41,263 bases of DNA from a bacterium (GCA_022616075.1 JAKEFK010000259.1:1-41263); one strand, 5' to 3'. Positions 1-9,495 are shown, counted from the stretch's first letter. Program-made: numbers and translations. Notes: a model not told the origin generated them from the sequence alone.

Positions 1-47
1 CCTCCTCTCTGCACCCGGTCCAGGGCACAGAGTTTGTTTATTGTTGA

Positions 48-1089
48 TCAGAGGAACAATACACCGTCTTTCTTTTTACAGGAAATCTGGGACGTGACCC
101 ATCCGACCATCTGAGCGCACTTGTGAAAACATTAGATCCGGAAGCCTACAATCGGCTTTATTCAAAGGGTTGCACAATTACGACCTTACTTTTTCTGGCT
201 GATTGTTTGGTGCTTCTTTGGTTCATATAGAAAACTTCGTCACAGAGTTTATGCGACATTTGCTCCGCCGAGAATTTCGTCTGGATCGTAGAAGTCCTGT
301 GTCACTTTCTTTATGAGTACTGAAATGGATTGTCGCGTTTCCGTTCCGCATTCTTCCGATCGATCTCCAGACAAGACAAACAGAAAGTCGACGCTTCAAT
401 GTTTTATATCCTGGCAATCGTTCTTCACTAAAGGTATTCCCCAATGGCCGCTGCAAACGGTCTACGGAGGCAGTTGGGAAGTTGCTTGAGGCTGGCGCAC
501 ATGTAGACCAAGGAACCAGTCGGGAAAAACTGCGTTGATGTGGATGTCGGGATTGGAAATGCGAATGGAGTGAGGCAGCTGATCTCATCGGGAGCAAATA
601 TCAATACGCGAAACAAGGCGGACTGGACTGCATTGATGTATACCGCCCTGTTCAAAAACGAAGAAACAGCCGCGACTGTGGTTGAATTGGGCGCGGATTT
701 GAACGTCCGGAACAGTGATGGAAAGACGCTTTGGAATTTGCAGAAGGGGAAGGTCGCATCGATATTGCTCGGATTATTCGCTCGGGAAGGCCATCAGGTT
801 AGTTGGTCACCAAAAGTACAGAAAGGTAGAAAACTTTCTTGACCCTACAGTCCAGGAGCAAAAATCCTCCTTGCCTTTAAGAATGAATTACAAATGGATC
901 GCATCATTCAAGTTGAAATTCTGTTGGACTTGATCAGTGTACTTCTTGCGAAAAACGTTGCTCTTTCTCATGAAGGTGCCGTCAGGGAATACGTCTTTGC
1001 GACACGAGATCTATTACGGAGCGTATGACTATGAAGACATTTTGGAGAAATTGAAACAGATCAGCAAGAACTTGTGTATTGATTCCTGA
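48..1089 (+). pseudogene. Decayed plus-strand coding region including an ankyrin-repeat gene
   Basis: Only broken reading frames are present here. A frame open from about 48 to 230 reads like a coding remnant. From about 440 to 840 three frames successively give ankyrin-repeat text: MAAANG at about 442, then KLLEAGAHVD at about 490-520, then LISSGANIN and VVELGADLNVRN between 570 and 715. Joining them needs at least three single-base corrections. The last piece ends at a stop at 840-842. Further fragments follow (about 900-1028, and 1018-1089 with a natural-looking end KNLCIDS). Ankyrin proteins mediate protein-protein contacts; no function can survive here unless the breaks are sequencing errors. 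The neighbouring minus-strand genes are intact, which argues for real decay. Confidence 0.6.
70..101 (+). repeat. Left copy of a 32-bp inverted repeat near the window ends
   Basis: This stretch matches 41163-41194 read on the opposite strand at 29 of 32 positions (hand alignment). The similarity continues more weakly upstream, around 50-69. In one frame both copies can be read as FTG-x-x-G-x-DP preceded by EE and a hydrophobic run, which suggests they are remnants of related coding sequence, not a pure DNA site. It could also be a terminal repeat or a dispersed repeat that limits assembly. Confidence 0.55.
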
Positions 1090-1159
1090 GAGCCCGCTTC
1101 AAGAGACCCGAACATGAGACGCTTCGGCTCTCAGAGGAGATCGGAATATTAAAAGGGTA

Positions 1160-1187
1160 GAAGGAAGCGCGCGGAGGCGCTTCCTTC
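1160..1187 (-). terminator. Hairpin after the last gene of the minus-strand operon
   Basis: A perfect 11-bp inverted repeat (1160-1170 with 1177-1187, 6-base loop) lies 8 bases beyond the stop of the 965-residue gene. On the minus strand it is followed by a short, weak T run (CCCTTTTA). It is a likely operon terminator, also possibly acting on the plus-strand remains. Confidence 0.55.
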
Positions 1188-1195
1188 CATTCGGC

Positions 1196-4093
1196 CTACT
1201 TCTTCTTTCGACAGAAAGTAGATAGAGCAGGCCAGAGATTGTTGGCACGGATTGCGTTCACCTTCCTTTCGTAATACTCCAACTGGTTTCCGAGGAGTTT
1301 CTGGAAGAGCTCTTTTGTTGACCCTTGCTTTTCTCCATCCTTTGTTTTCCAGCGGCATACGGGCGGAAGGCTCAGTGGCTTGCCTTTGCTCCATGCATTC
1401 AGAGCAGTGACCGCTTTCCAAGGTGCATCGGCACACTTGAAAGTGGTTCCAATCTCTTGATGAACGGCGAGCCGCAGCTTGTGGTACTTCTCGTGAAACC
1501 GCGAAAGATACTTCGCTGCAGTTGTCCTCACCATGAAGCTTGGCCGGTGCCGCGCGATCCAGTGCGCAATCCGATCGTAGGTGGCAATCTGGGCAGCAGT
1601 AACTTCAGTGAGCCGCTGCTTGATGCTTGATCCTACTTTCTGGATTTGCTCCGGAGAGGGCGTTTCGTTGTTGGATCTGACAGTGCAGTTTGCAGCTTTA
1701 CGCTCTTCCTCCAAGTCAGCCAGAAAGAGGCGTTCCGCATTAACCCAGAACTGCAGCTGTGCGGCAATGCTTTTGATTTTCTTGTGAGCCTCAAAAAGCG
1801 CGTCAACGCTCTGTCGAATTTTGGCAAAGCGCAAAGCACGCTTTTTTGACCTCGGGCTTCTCTGCGAAATCCATGCATCGATAGGCAGCATCCGCGAAAC
1901 ACGGGATTCCATCTCAGGTAACGTGTGTTTGCATTTTGATTCCACTTCTGCAAGTTGTTTCCTGAGTACGGAGATCCTCTGAGTTGTCTTCGTCAGAAAC
2001 TCACGTTCATCCACAACAGAATGCTGCAGTACGGGAGTCAGCGGATTCGTCAGAAGATGGACCATTTGATGCAGCTTACCGTGATGCTCCTTTCTTGAGT
2101 TGATGTCACAAGCGTCAAGAGGTTTCAGCACGGTTCGCAGGCATTGGTCCATGAGCTCCTGTCCATTTGGATCGTTCGGAATAACCGGCTTGGTTCTTGT
2201 AAATTTCTTTGCAAGATCATGGAGCCGATCATTGTTGAACGCGAAACGGTTGAAAGACGCCCACTGTTTTACAGACTGGATGGCATCGAGATCAAGAAGA
2301 TAACCGATCAAAGCTGGCTTCCCATCTTTGGCCGCATCAAGAATCTTTTTGCGGCCTTCATCGGTACCATCAGCAAAGCGAGCAAGGTTCAATGTATTCT
2401 TTGACAGTTCCTGTTCCCTTTGAATCTCCGGAACATATCTCCTAAACTGTCGCGACACATTGAACCAGAATGTAATTCTTGCATCCAACGGACCTTTGCT
2501 TTTGTCAAAGGTTTCGTTGAAAGCTTGCTCCAGTCTGGCCAAACGTTTGATCGTCTTCTGCCACGCCTGATTTTCGCCGCCAGGATCCATCTCATTGATC
2601 AACTCTCTCATGTTATTGAGCCAGTTGTAGAAGCTGCGGTATGGTGTGTTGCGTACACGTGCGGCAAGCATTTGCACCATGCGCATTGTCTTCAGCTTCT
2701 TCTGAGCCGGATCTATCAGCGGTTCATTCAGTTTTTCAGCGTTTTCAGTGTAGACTCTCTCCAGTTTTGCCAGCCGGGCAAGAGTTTTGTGAATCAGCTT
2801 CTTGGCCTCCGCTGCCTTCTGGTTGTCAGTAGCACCGAGGCTTTCGAGCTTTTTCACAGCAAGTTCGCGTGCACACCGCATCCATGCTTCGAAGCTTCCG
2901 AAGCGGCTCTTGGTGAGCGCTTCTTTTAGTTTCTTCAGCATTCGTAGCGTTGCCAGTTCCTCAAGCCAGTGGGAAAAGTGGAAGGTTGGATCAAGATCAG
3001 CTCCGCATTGAAGGCACAATCCCTCCTCTCCTGGAACTTCCTGAAGACTTACTTCGCAAGAAACGCAGATACCGTCATGGCTATCCGGAATGAAGTGAAA
3101 CCGGCTCCGCTGCCGGTTCTTTTTCAGCTTCAGGCGCCTCGTCTTCTTCGCGGCTTTCTTGAAGTGACGCACAGCATCCTGAAGGTTCGGATGAGCTTCG
3201 ACAAACTGCTTCCGGAATTCAGGATCCAAAATCTGTTTGAAGATCTCCGGTTCCTGAGTAGGTTGGAGCTTTTCGAACTCCTCCTTAATCTGTTGCAGCA
3301 TCGTATCCACGTTAGCGCCGCTTGTCTTCCATAGTTCCGATTGATTGAGATCGGCCATCAAGAACTTCGGAGCCTCTCTGCCGTTTTCAGAACACTTCTT
3401 TGCAGTGATCATTGAAATCCTCATCTCATCTGCTGCTTCAAGCTCCGATAGTGTGCTGTTCAAATCGGCATACTTCGTCACACCTGCGGTGCTGCTTCTT
3501 CTTGAGCTACCGATCGGATTTCCCAGATCAACATGCCGGCAGATCCAGCCATCGTTAACAGGCTTGCTGTCCCAGGACTGCACGAAGTCCCGTTCGGGTT
3601 GCGGAAGCTTTGAAAGGATTTCTCCTTTCTGCGCTTCCAGCGGCGCATTGCGGTAATCCTGAATTCTTGCCATCGGCTGGCGCGAAACAACACCTTCGCG
3701 GTGGCCTTCCTCCGTGTCTGTATAGACCTTGTGAAAGACCCGCTTTGTTGTCGTTCCATATAGCCGGCGCAATTCCTCATGCTGCATCAGCCGCTCGTGA
3801 GAGCGAAAAGACTGTTGCCTGCAATAGGCGGCAATTCCATCGATATCCGCTACTCTGAGCCGGATACCGTAGAAGAGCCGGCAGATTTCCGGATTGATCC
3901 GCACTGCTTGATCCGTCATGACCTCCACTTCGTCAGAGAGCCCATAGGCGGCTCCGTATTCGAGCGCCTTTTCCAACGCATCCTGCCGGGTAATTCCAGC
4001 AGAAAAGTAGTAGGGTGCACTCTGACTCGGGCGAAACAACGCAGCCTCGAATCGTGACTGGACTGGGTAAATTCGAACAAGTATACTTGTCAT
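1196..4093 (-). CDS. Orphan 965-residue protein with zinc ribbon and internal helical repeats
   Basis: I do not recognise this family. A four-cysteine zinc ribbon lies at residues 343-363 (CVSC, then CLQC). After it come two similar helical units, about residues 383-462 and 470-538, each with a W-x(4-5)-REL core and an LA-x-LE-x(4)-E segment ending NEPL or KGPL. More Lys/Arg-rich predicted helices follow, including FW and QFW motifs near residues 540 and 840. There is no signal peptide or membrane segment, so it should be cytoplasmic and could bind nucleic acid. It is the last gene of the mobilization operon. Its AAGGAGG ribosome binding site lies inside a long hairpin (4102-4159), so translation may be regulated. 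A DNA-processing role is inferred only from position. Confidence 0.85.
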   Translation of the reverse strand: MTSILVRIYPVQSRFEAALFRPSQSAPYYFSAGITRQDALEKALEYGAAYGLSDEVEVMTDQAVRINPEICRLFYGIRLRVADIDGIAAYCRQQSFRSHERLMQHEELRRLYGTTTKRVFHKVYTDTEEGHREGVVSRQPMARIQDYRNAPLEAQKGEILSKLPQPERDFVQSWDSKPVNDGWICRHVDLGNPIGSSRRSSTAGVTKYADLNSTLSELEAADEMRISMITAKKCSENGREAPKFLMADLNQSELWKTSGANVDTMLQQIKEEFEKLQPTQEPEIFKQILDPEFRKQFVEAHPNLQDAVRHFKKAAKKTRRLKLKKNRQRSRFHFIPDSHDGICVSCEVSLQEVPGEEGLCLQCGADLDPTFHFSHWLEELATLRMLKKLKEALTKSRFGSFEAWMRCARELAVKKLESLGATDNQKAAEAKKLIHKTLARLAKLERVYTENAEKLNEPLIDPAQKKLKTMRMVQMLAARVRNTPYRSFYNWLNNMRELINEMDPGGENQAWQKTIKRLARLEQAFNETFDKSKGPLDARITFWFNVSRQFRRYVPEIQREQELSKNTLNLARFADGTDEGRKKILDAAKDGKPALIGYLLDLDAIQSVKQWASFNRFAFNNDRLHDLAKKFTRTKPVIPNDPNGQELMDQCLRTVLKPLDACDINSRKEHHGKLHQMVHLLTNPLTPVLQHSVVDEREFLTKTTQRISVLRKQLAEVESKCKHTLPEMESRVSRMLPIDAWISQRSPRSKKRALRFAKIRQSVDALFEAHKKIKSIAAQLQFWVNAERLFLADLEEERKAANCTVRSNNETPSPEQIQKVGSSIKQRLTEVTAAQIATYDRIAHWIARHRPSFMVRTTAAKYLSRFHEKYHKLRLAVHQEIGTTFKCADAPWKAVTALNAWSKGKPLSLPPVCRWKTKDGEKQGSTKELFQKLLGNQLEYYERKVNAIRANNLWPALSTFCRKKK

Positions 4094-4101
4094 TGTCTAA
4101 A

Positions 4102-4159
4102 CCTCCTTAAGGTTCACCCCAGGCTCCCGAAAGGAAGCACTGGGTTGAACCCAAGGAGG
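4102..4159 (-). promoter_or_regulatory. Long palindrome burying the ribosome binding site of the 965-residue gene
   Basis: Outer arms 4102-4108 and 4153-4159 pair perfectly (CCTCCTT with AAGGAGG). Inner arms 4111-4122 and 4140-4151 pair at 11 of 12 positions. The loop contains a further GCTCCC/GGAAGC helix capped by GAAA (plus-strand sense). On the minus strand the 3' outer arm is exactly the AAGGAGG Shine-Dalgarno sequence 9 bases before the ATG at 4093, so the folded message would hide it. It could alternatively be a protein-binding or transfer-origin palindrome. Confidence 0.6.
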
Positions 4160-4173
4160 ATAAACAACAACTT

Positions 4174-5214
4174 TCAACTTGTACGTTCCTCAGCCCACAC
4201 GTTTCCCGGCAGAATCCCCGTTTCCATTTTCCACATGAGGCTGAAAGGCCTACTGCTTGTTCCTGGTGCTTCCGCACCGTACGTGATCCAGACATCATCG
4301 GTAAGCGCATTCGTTTGCGCTGACCAATCCTGGTTCAGATCGTACACGGAGAAAAATACCCAGTCAGCAATGCCTTCAATCTCAGCGAGCCGTCTTACCC
4401 GCCTGAAATCGTCTTCGGTACTGCCTACAAACAACACTGCCTCATTGGGTGATCCATGCAGAATCTTTTTATAGTCAAAGAACTTTGCTCGAAGCTCCGA
4501 CAGGCTTTCTGTTCCCCGGTCTGCTTCGACATAAAAAGTCCATTTCACTCCGCCCAGGTTAAATTTGAAAATCGCATCCGGGATTGGCCGCTCATTCCTT
4601 AGTGTTCTCACTTCCCGGTGAACCAGATCCTGTTCTAACTGCAATTCAAGATCGCTGTCCAGATATTTCAGTCCGAGCCGGAACCATGTATACACATCGT
4701 TTAAGAAAACAGTATGAGGTAAGGTATTTCGCGCTTTGCTGGTAGCGTGATTTTCCCGTTCAGTGATCTCTTCATCGATCAGTTTTTTCATGTTTTTGAT
4801 TTCCTGGTCTGAGAGGAATATGCCATCGGCTTCCAGCTTCGCGATTTGATAATTGAGTTCGTACTCCGAATTGATGATGTAAGCCATTCCCTGATTGATT
4901 TTCTTCGGTCGATGAGTCAAATATGCATTGATTATTCCCATGCGCTTGCAAAGAATGTCCAGCCTTCTTCTTGCCGGTTTTCTGCTTCCTTTTATGTTGC
5001 GGCGCTGAGGGCAGTAGTACCGGTGTCCGGGATGCACACAAGGAAACCACAGACGCTCTATTTGCTCCCGTGTTACGATGCCAAGCCGCTGTGTGTGACG
5101 GACAATAGCCTGATCCCGCGGTGTCGCCCATGAATATCCGGGAGGTCCTGGAAAGCTTTCTATTGCGTCCGTATAGAGAAGCCTTTTAGATTTATTCAAG
5201 GAATGACTCCTCAT
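4174..5214 (-). CDS. Replication-relaxation family protein (MobC-like accessory)
   Basis: The layout fits the Replication-relaxation family (Pfam Replic_Relax), whose members are found on mobile elements next to coupling and relaxation genes. The N-terminal third looks like a winged helix (TPRDQAIVRH, then VTREQIERLWF, then a basic RRRLDIL). Further on come HTVFLNDVYTWF, PDAIFKFN, YVEADRGTES and KFFDYKKIL, the conserved E-x-DRGT block typical of the family, near residues 215-255. No TM segment is seen. Its start overlaps the end of the upstream gene by 23 bases. The likely job is to help process or unwind plasmid-like DNA; the exact reaction is not established from the sequence. Confidence 0.75.
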   Translation of the reverse strand: MRSHSLNKSKRLLYTDAIESFPGPPGYSWATPRDQAIVRHTQRLGIVTREQIERLWFPCVHPGHRYYCPQRRNIKGSRKPARRRLDILCKRMGIINAYLTHRPKKINQGMAYIINSEYELNYQIAKLEADGIFLSDQEIKNMKKLIDEEITERENHATSKARNTLPHTVFLNDVYTWFRLGLKYLDSDLELQLEQDLVHREVRTLRNERPIPDAIFKFNLGGVKWTFYVEADRGTESLSELRAKFFDYKKILHGSPNEAVLFVGSTEDDFRRVRRLAEIEGIADWVFFSVYDLNQDWSAQTNALTDDVWITYGAEAPGTSSRPFSLMWKMETGILPGNVWAEERTS

Positions 5215-5932
5215 TGACTCCCGGTTTTACAGCCGGTTGTGGCTCAGGCCGGAACGATTTGGAAGTCGCAGGAGCAGGAACATTTGTTTTTTCCGAAGGC
5301 TGAGAGATTATGGCGCTATTGGTCTCGTGGCGCACAGTCTGCTGAACGGTGATCTCCTGCTTGCTTATTTTTGCGTGAGCCTTCTGCTCGGGCAAAGAAG
5401 GCCTCGCTTGCGCCTTTGACTCAACTGACTTTTGAGGCTCTTGGTTTTGCGACTGCTTTGCCGGCTGCTGGCTCTTCTGATTCGTTGAGTTCTTTTGTTT
5501 ATCGTTGTTGGGTTGTCCGGGTTGTGGCTTGGCAGCGGCAATCTGAATCGATTGTGCAATCCTTCCGAGCTTATCGTGAACATCTCTTATGTTCAGGCTT
5601 TCTACTTCGGTCTTAATCTGCCCGGCGACTTCTTGCAGCCCGGTAATGGCCTCAACAATATCAGAAGATACCTGGTCAGAGACATCCTGGAGGGCTTCTC
5701 CAAACCTGGTTAGTGAAAGATGTGCCCGCTCCCTGATCAGCTTCAAGGCCGTCACCGTGTAAAACAGGACAATCCCTGAAACCAAAAGATGGATGGCTGT
5801 CACTGAAGCACCTAACTTTTGAAGCACAAGAAAAGAATGGCTCTTGTCGTAGGCGCCAATCGTGTAGCCGCAGATCACGGCAATTGCCGCCCAGTAGAAC
5901 TTTGTGTTTCCAGACTGCGTTTTGTAACTCAT
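5192..5932 (-). CDS. Two-TM membrane protein with coiled coil and Gln/Lys/Pro-rich tail
   Basis: Unrecognised family, 246 residues. Two hydrophobic segments (about residues 11-28 and 41-63) are followed by an amphipathic helical stretch (about 66-130) resembling a coiled coil. The rest is a low-complexity tail rich in Q, K, S, P and A. The ATG at 5932 overlaps the stop of the SF2 helicase gene (ATGA), so it is translationally coupled in the operon. The topology suits a membrane-anchored scaffold that could tether the helicase/primase module or the transfer channel, but this is inferred from position only. Confidence 0.7.
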   Translation of the reverse strand: MSYKTQSGNTKFYWAAIAVICGYTIGAYDKSHSFLVLQKLGASVTAIHLLVSGIVLFYTVTALKLIRERAHLSLTRFGEALQDVSDQVSSDIVEAITGLQEVAGQIKTEVESLNIRDVHDKLGRIAQSIQIAAAKPQPGQPNNDKQKNSTNQKSQQPAKQSQNQEPQKSVESKAQARPSLPEQKAHAKISKQEITVQQTVRHETNSAIISQPSEKTNVPAPATSKSFRPEPQPAVKPGVNEESFLE

Positions 5933-7986
5933 GCCGCACCAGCTTTGTTCTTGTCCGCAATTTCGCGGAGCACGTTGATTGCCTTTTCACCGATCCATCC
6001 ATTTCGGCCTCCTGACCCTTTTATCTTCTCGATGGACTGCCTGATGCCTCGCAGAAAAGGTGTGAACTTTTCTTCTCTGATAGGAAGTATCAGTTGTTCT
6101 GCGCGGATCGCATTCACGATGCGTCTTAACCGATAGTAGAGGACTTTTCTTATATCGCCTGATTCATGTTGTCCTTTCAGCTCACGAATGAGTTGCTGGA
6201 CCTCCGGACTGAGAAACGCTTCTCCAAAACTCTCTGCTTCCTGGAGCAAAGCTTCCGCATCAAGCAGCAATTTCCGTTGTTCCACCAGAATATTTGCGGC
6301 GATCAACATCTTTGCTTCGCCACGTTTTTCCTTTTCGGGGTTGAATTCCAATTTGTGCTTCAGGATGTAATTCATTTGTCTTTGCGATACCTCTTTGGTG
6401 CACCACTCTGCATTCGTGGAAAGAATCCGGGACTGATCCGCAAAATTCGTTTTCACGAAATCCTCCGAAATTCTCAAGGCGTCTTCTTTACTTAATCCGT
6501 CAGCAAGGCTCTGTCTGGGGGAGCCAAGTTTGTGGAAGGATACTTTGAACTGCGAGAGGATATTCTTTTCCAGAACGATGTACTCAGTCGGCGAAATCGG
6601 AAGTGTAAAGGTGAGCGGAGCGCTACGCAGCCAGGGCATGCTGGAAAGTTCAATCAGTTCGGTTGCCGGCTCCGGACGCAGAAGGTGTATTTCTTCAATA
6701 TGTGAAAACATCCGCAGTTGCTCAATGTTCTTGATCTTGTTTACGTCGATCTGCGGATGTTTCTCCCTTGCCGACTCAACTTCTTCAGCGGCGTTCACAA
6801 TGTCAAGTCCTCCCTGAGTTCCGTCAAAAAACTGCGGCGGTATGCCAAACAGAGAGGGGAGTCCCGACAATTCTAGCTTGGATGAGTTGTGGACTATATC
6901 AACAATGATGCAATGCGTCTTTTCTATCTCCGGGCAAGGGCGCATCACTCTCCCAATCATCTGCCTGTATAGCGGTTCACTGCTTGTGGGGCGCGCAAGA
7001 ATTGCTGCTGTTAGTGTCGGGTTATCGTAGCCTTCGCTGAACAGGTTGACCTGTACGATGACCTCTAACTCTCGATTCCTGAGGGCGCTCAAAGCTGCTT
7101 CGCGTTTCCGTTTACCACTCCGGTGATCCAGGGCTACAGCTTTTACTCCCTGTCTGCGGAAGCACTCTGCAACATGGCGGGCATGGGTCCTGTTGACACA
7201 GAACACCATTGTGGGCACTCCTTTGCACAACCGCAGATAAGAATCAACGATTAATTGATTGGCTGCGTGAGTGTCGATCGCCTCCGCCAGCTGTTCAGGA
7301 TCGAAATCGGCGCCATATTCACTTTCGATCAGATCGATGCTTTCAAGATTGATGTCGCTGTGAATCCGGTAGCCAAGCGGGCGTGCGAGATATCCCTGAT
7401 TGATGAGATCTTCAATCTTCACGTGATAGACGATTTCGTCAAATATCGCGTCAAGCCCCTTTCCGTCTGCACGACACGCAGTGGCCGTCCAGCCTGTGAG
7501 AAATCCTTTGAAGTTTGCTGATGTTGGTGTTCCCTTCAGCGCGTTTAAGCCTGCAAGGATTTTCTGAGTAGTAACAGCTACGGCGTGATGGCACTCATCG
7601 AGAATGATCAGTCTTGGCCGGCCGGGCTCGTACTTGTCAAGCCGGTCCACAAGACTCATTGCTGACGCAACGATGATCTTTGCATTCGGATCTGCGCGCT
7701 TAGACGCCTGCTCGATTGAGGCTTCAATACCGTAGAATCTTTGGAGTGCAGCGGCGGTTTGCTCAACAAGGAGTTTTGAATAAACGACCACTAACCCTTG
7801 AACGTTTTGCCGCAACGATTGCTCACTTGTGAAGAGCCTGCTCAGCAGTTCAGCCTGCATCGGCGTTTTTCCACCGCCGGTCGGAATACTGATCAACGCG
7901 TACCTGCATCCGCGCCGGAGTGCCGCACTCAATGCTGCATTTCCTTCGTGTTGATAAGGCCTGAGCTGGAGCGGCTCTAACTGCAT
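5929..7986 (-). CDS. SF2 (DEAD/DEAH-like) helicase
   Basis: A 685-residue superfamily 2 helicase. Motif I is TGGGKT (36-41), motif II is DECHH (130-134), motif III is TAT (167-169), and motif VI is QMIGRVMRP near residue 340. The first residues (LRPYQ) form a Q-like entry typical of the ResIII/SSL2-type group. About 300 residues after the helicase core match nothing I recognise and are mostly helical. The gene overlaps the preceding primase gene by 10 bases, and the pair resembles the primase-helicase sets of phages and large plasmids. It probably unwinds DNA during element replication or transfer. A role in defence (this fold is also used in restriction enzymes) is less likely given the neighbours. 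Confidence 0.88.
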   Translation of the reverse strand: MQLEPLQLRPYQHEGNAALSAALRRGCRYALISIPTGGGKTPMQAELLSRLFTSEQSLRQNVQGLVVVYSKLLVEQTAAALQRFYGIEASIEQASKRADPNAKIIVASAMSLVDRLDKYEPGRPRLIILDECHHAVAVTTQKILAGLNALKGTPTSANFKGFLTGWTATACRADGKGLDAIFDEIVYHVKIEDLINQGYLARPLGYRIHSDINLESIDLIESEYGADFDPEQLAEAIDTHAANQLIVDSYLRLCKGVPTMVFCVNRTHARHVAECFRRQGVKAVALDHRSGKRKREAALSALRNRELEVIVQVNLFSEGYDNPTLTAAILARPTSSEPLYRQMIGRVMRPCPEIEKTHCIIVDIVHNSSKLELSGLPSLFGIPPQFFDGTQGGLDIVNAAEEVESAREKHPQIDVNKIKNIEQLRMFSHIEEIHLLRPEPATELIELSSMPWLRSAPLTFTLPISPTEYIVLEKNILSQFKVSFHKLGSPRQSLADGLSKEDALRISEDFVKTNFADQSRILSTNAEWCTKEVSQRQMNYILKHKLEFNPEKEKRGEAKMLIAANILVEQRKLLLDAEALLQEAESFGEAFLSPEVQQLIRELKGQHESGDIRKVLYYRLRRIVNAIRAEQLILPIREEKFTPFLRGIRQSIEKIKGSGGRNGWIGEKAINVLREIADKNKAGAA

Positions 7987-9383
7987 ACGGCCTCCGGCAA
8001 GGTTTTCTTGCGGTCCCTTTCGTAAGTGGCAACGGTTGAAGACAGGGTGGCCAGCTTCGACTCATCGCAGAAGAACTTCACAATCAACTGTGCATCGATA
8101 TGAATCTTCGATGAAAGGAACTCCGCAACTTGCCACTCCTTTGCCGGATTTGCCGCATCTTTAAAGACTCTTGCGAACAAAGCGATCGCAGCGTTTTGAA
8201 ACCTTTCCATTTCGGGAGGACCGTATTTGATAAGGTAGTTGTAGAGAAAATCCTCGACCCGGTACAGGTTGCCCCGCACAAATTCTTGAATCTTTTCCGG
8301 CCCAAAGGTTCGGCAAAGCGCATCAGGATCGACGCTTGTCCGGCCGAGCCGGGAGTACAGTTCTTCGCCGGCGTAGAGGATGCGGCAATCTAAATGCCCT
8401 GCGATCGCAACAGGAAGGACCCATTCGGCAAGAGCTCTTAGGCCGGGCGCATCGCTGTCCAGAAAGAAAACAACGCGCTTCGTTACACTTCTGATGCTCT
8501 TGACATGAAATTCGCTGAGGCTTGTTCCCATCAATGCGGCAGTGTTTGGAAAACCTGCCTGCGCCATTGATAGCGCATCCATGAATCCTTCAACCAAAAT
8601 GACAGTCTTCTTTTCTTGCACTGCGCCTTTGGCTTCATCCCATCCGTACAGACAGTGACTCTTCTGAAAAAGCGGCGTTGTGGGACTGTTGGTGTACTTG
8701 TAATTCTCTTCTTTGTCATCGATCCTTCTCCCGGAGAATCCGACAATTCGGCCGTCCTTACTGATAGGAAAAATGAGACGTTTGGAGAAGCGGTCTCCGA
8801 TCTCCCTTGAATCGGGGACGCTGTAAAAAAGCTGGCTTTTTGTAATTAGATCCGCCGTAATCTCTGAAGAGTTCTTGAGGTGCGAAAGCAGATGTGTACC
8901 GGTATCGCCGCCGTATCCTATGCGATAACGATTGATTACCTCTGATCCAATGCCACGCTTCGTGATGTAATTCTTAACCGGATGATTCTGTTCTGGGTTC
9001 AGCGCGTGTTGTAATGAGTTGTGGTAGTAATTGGCGGCGTATTCATTGATTTTGTAGAGGCCTTCCAGCTCCTCACATGGGGTGCCTTCCGGTACCTCAA
9101 ACAAATGAGTTCCATATTTATCGTCAATGTACGTCAAGACTTCCTGAAAATCGCTGATTCCGGTTTTCATTTGCACGAACCGGATGACGTCGCCTCCTGC
9201 GTTGCAACCGAAGCAGTACCAGAGAGCGTTCCGCCGGGTGATGTAAAGGGAAGGCTCCTTCTCGCTGTGAAACGAACAGATGGCTTTCAGTTTTCCAGGG
9301 CCGGCGTTTCTCGGACGCAATTGTCCTTCCGCAACGATAATCTCAATCCGTTTTGCAACATCGATCTCATTTGAGACGCTCAT
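7977..9383 (-). CDS. DnaG-type DNA primase
   Basis: It has a CHC2-type zinc finger (C36, H39, C57, C60; SFHSEKEPS and WYCFGCNAGGD), then the DnaG catalytic core with RLIFPI and GFSGRR motifs (about residues 202-220). A TOPRIM domain follows with VEGFMD (E265) and FFLDSDAPG (D309, D311), the metal-binding acidic residues. At 468 residues it is shorter than chromosomal DnaG (about 600), with a reduced C-terminal region where DnaG contacts the replicative helicase. It is therefore probably an element-encoded primase that works with the adjacent SF2 helicase. The start at 9383 has AGGAG upstream. Confidence 0.9.
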   Translation of the reverse strand: MSVSNEIDVAKRIEIIVAEGQLRPRNAGPGKLKAICSFHSEKEPSLYITRRNALWYCFGCNAGGDVIRFVQMKTGISDFQEVLTYIDDKYGTHLFEVPEGTPCEELEGLYKINEYAANYYHNSLQHALNPEQNHPVKNYITKRGIGSEVINRYRIGYGGDTGTHLLSHLKNSSEITADLITKSQLFYSVPDSREIGDRFSKRLIFPISKDGRIVGFSGRRIDDKEENYKYTNSPTTPLFQKSHCLYGWDEAKGAVQEKKTVILVEGFMDALSMAQAGFPNTAALMGTSLSEFHVKSIRSVTKRVVFFLDSDAPGLRALAEWVLPVAIAGHLDCRILYAGEELYSRLGRTSVDPDALCRTFGPEKIQEFVRGNLYRVEDFLYNYLIKYGPPEMERFQNAAIALFARVFKDAANPAKEWQVAEFLSSKIHIDAQLIVKFFCDESKLATLSSTVATYERDRKKTLPEAVCS

Positions 9384-9390
9384 GCGGATG

Positions 9391-9406
9391 CTCCTATATA
9401 TAGAGG
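9391..9406 (-). promoter_or_regulatory. Small AT-rich near-palindrome around the primase ribosome binding site
   Basis: CTC and GAG arms flank a TATATATA core. On the minus strand the 3' arm includes the AGGAG upstream of the primase start. It is short and weak, listed because two stronger versions of the same arrangement occur in this operon. The rest of the gap 9384-9495 shows nothing recognisable. Confidence 0.25.
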
Positions 9407-9495
9407 AAGGAAATTAGTTCCCAAGGGTCCTGCCAATGCTTCTGCCTGGCGCGGATCCCTTTGGATGCAGTCTCCGCACTGTCTTGAAGGTTGGA

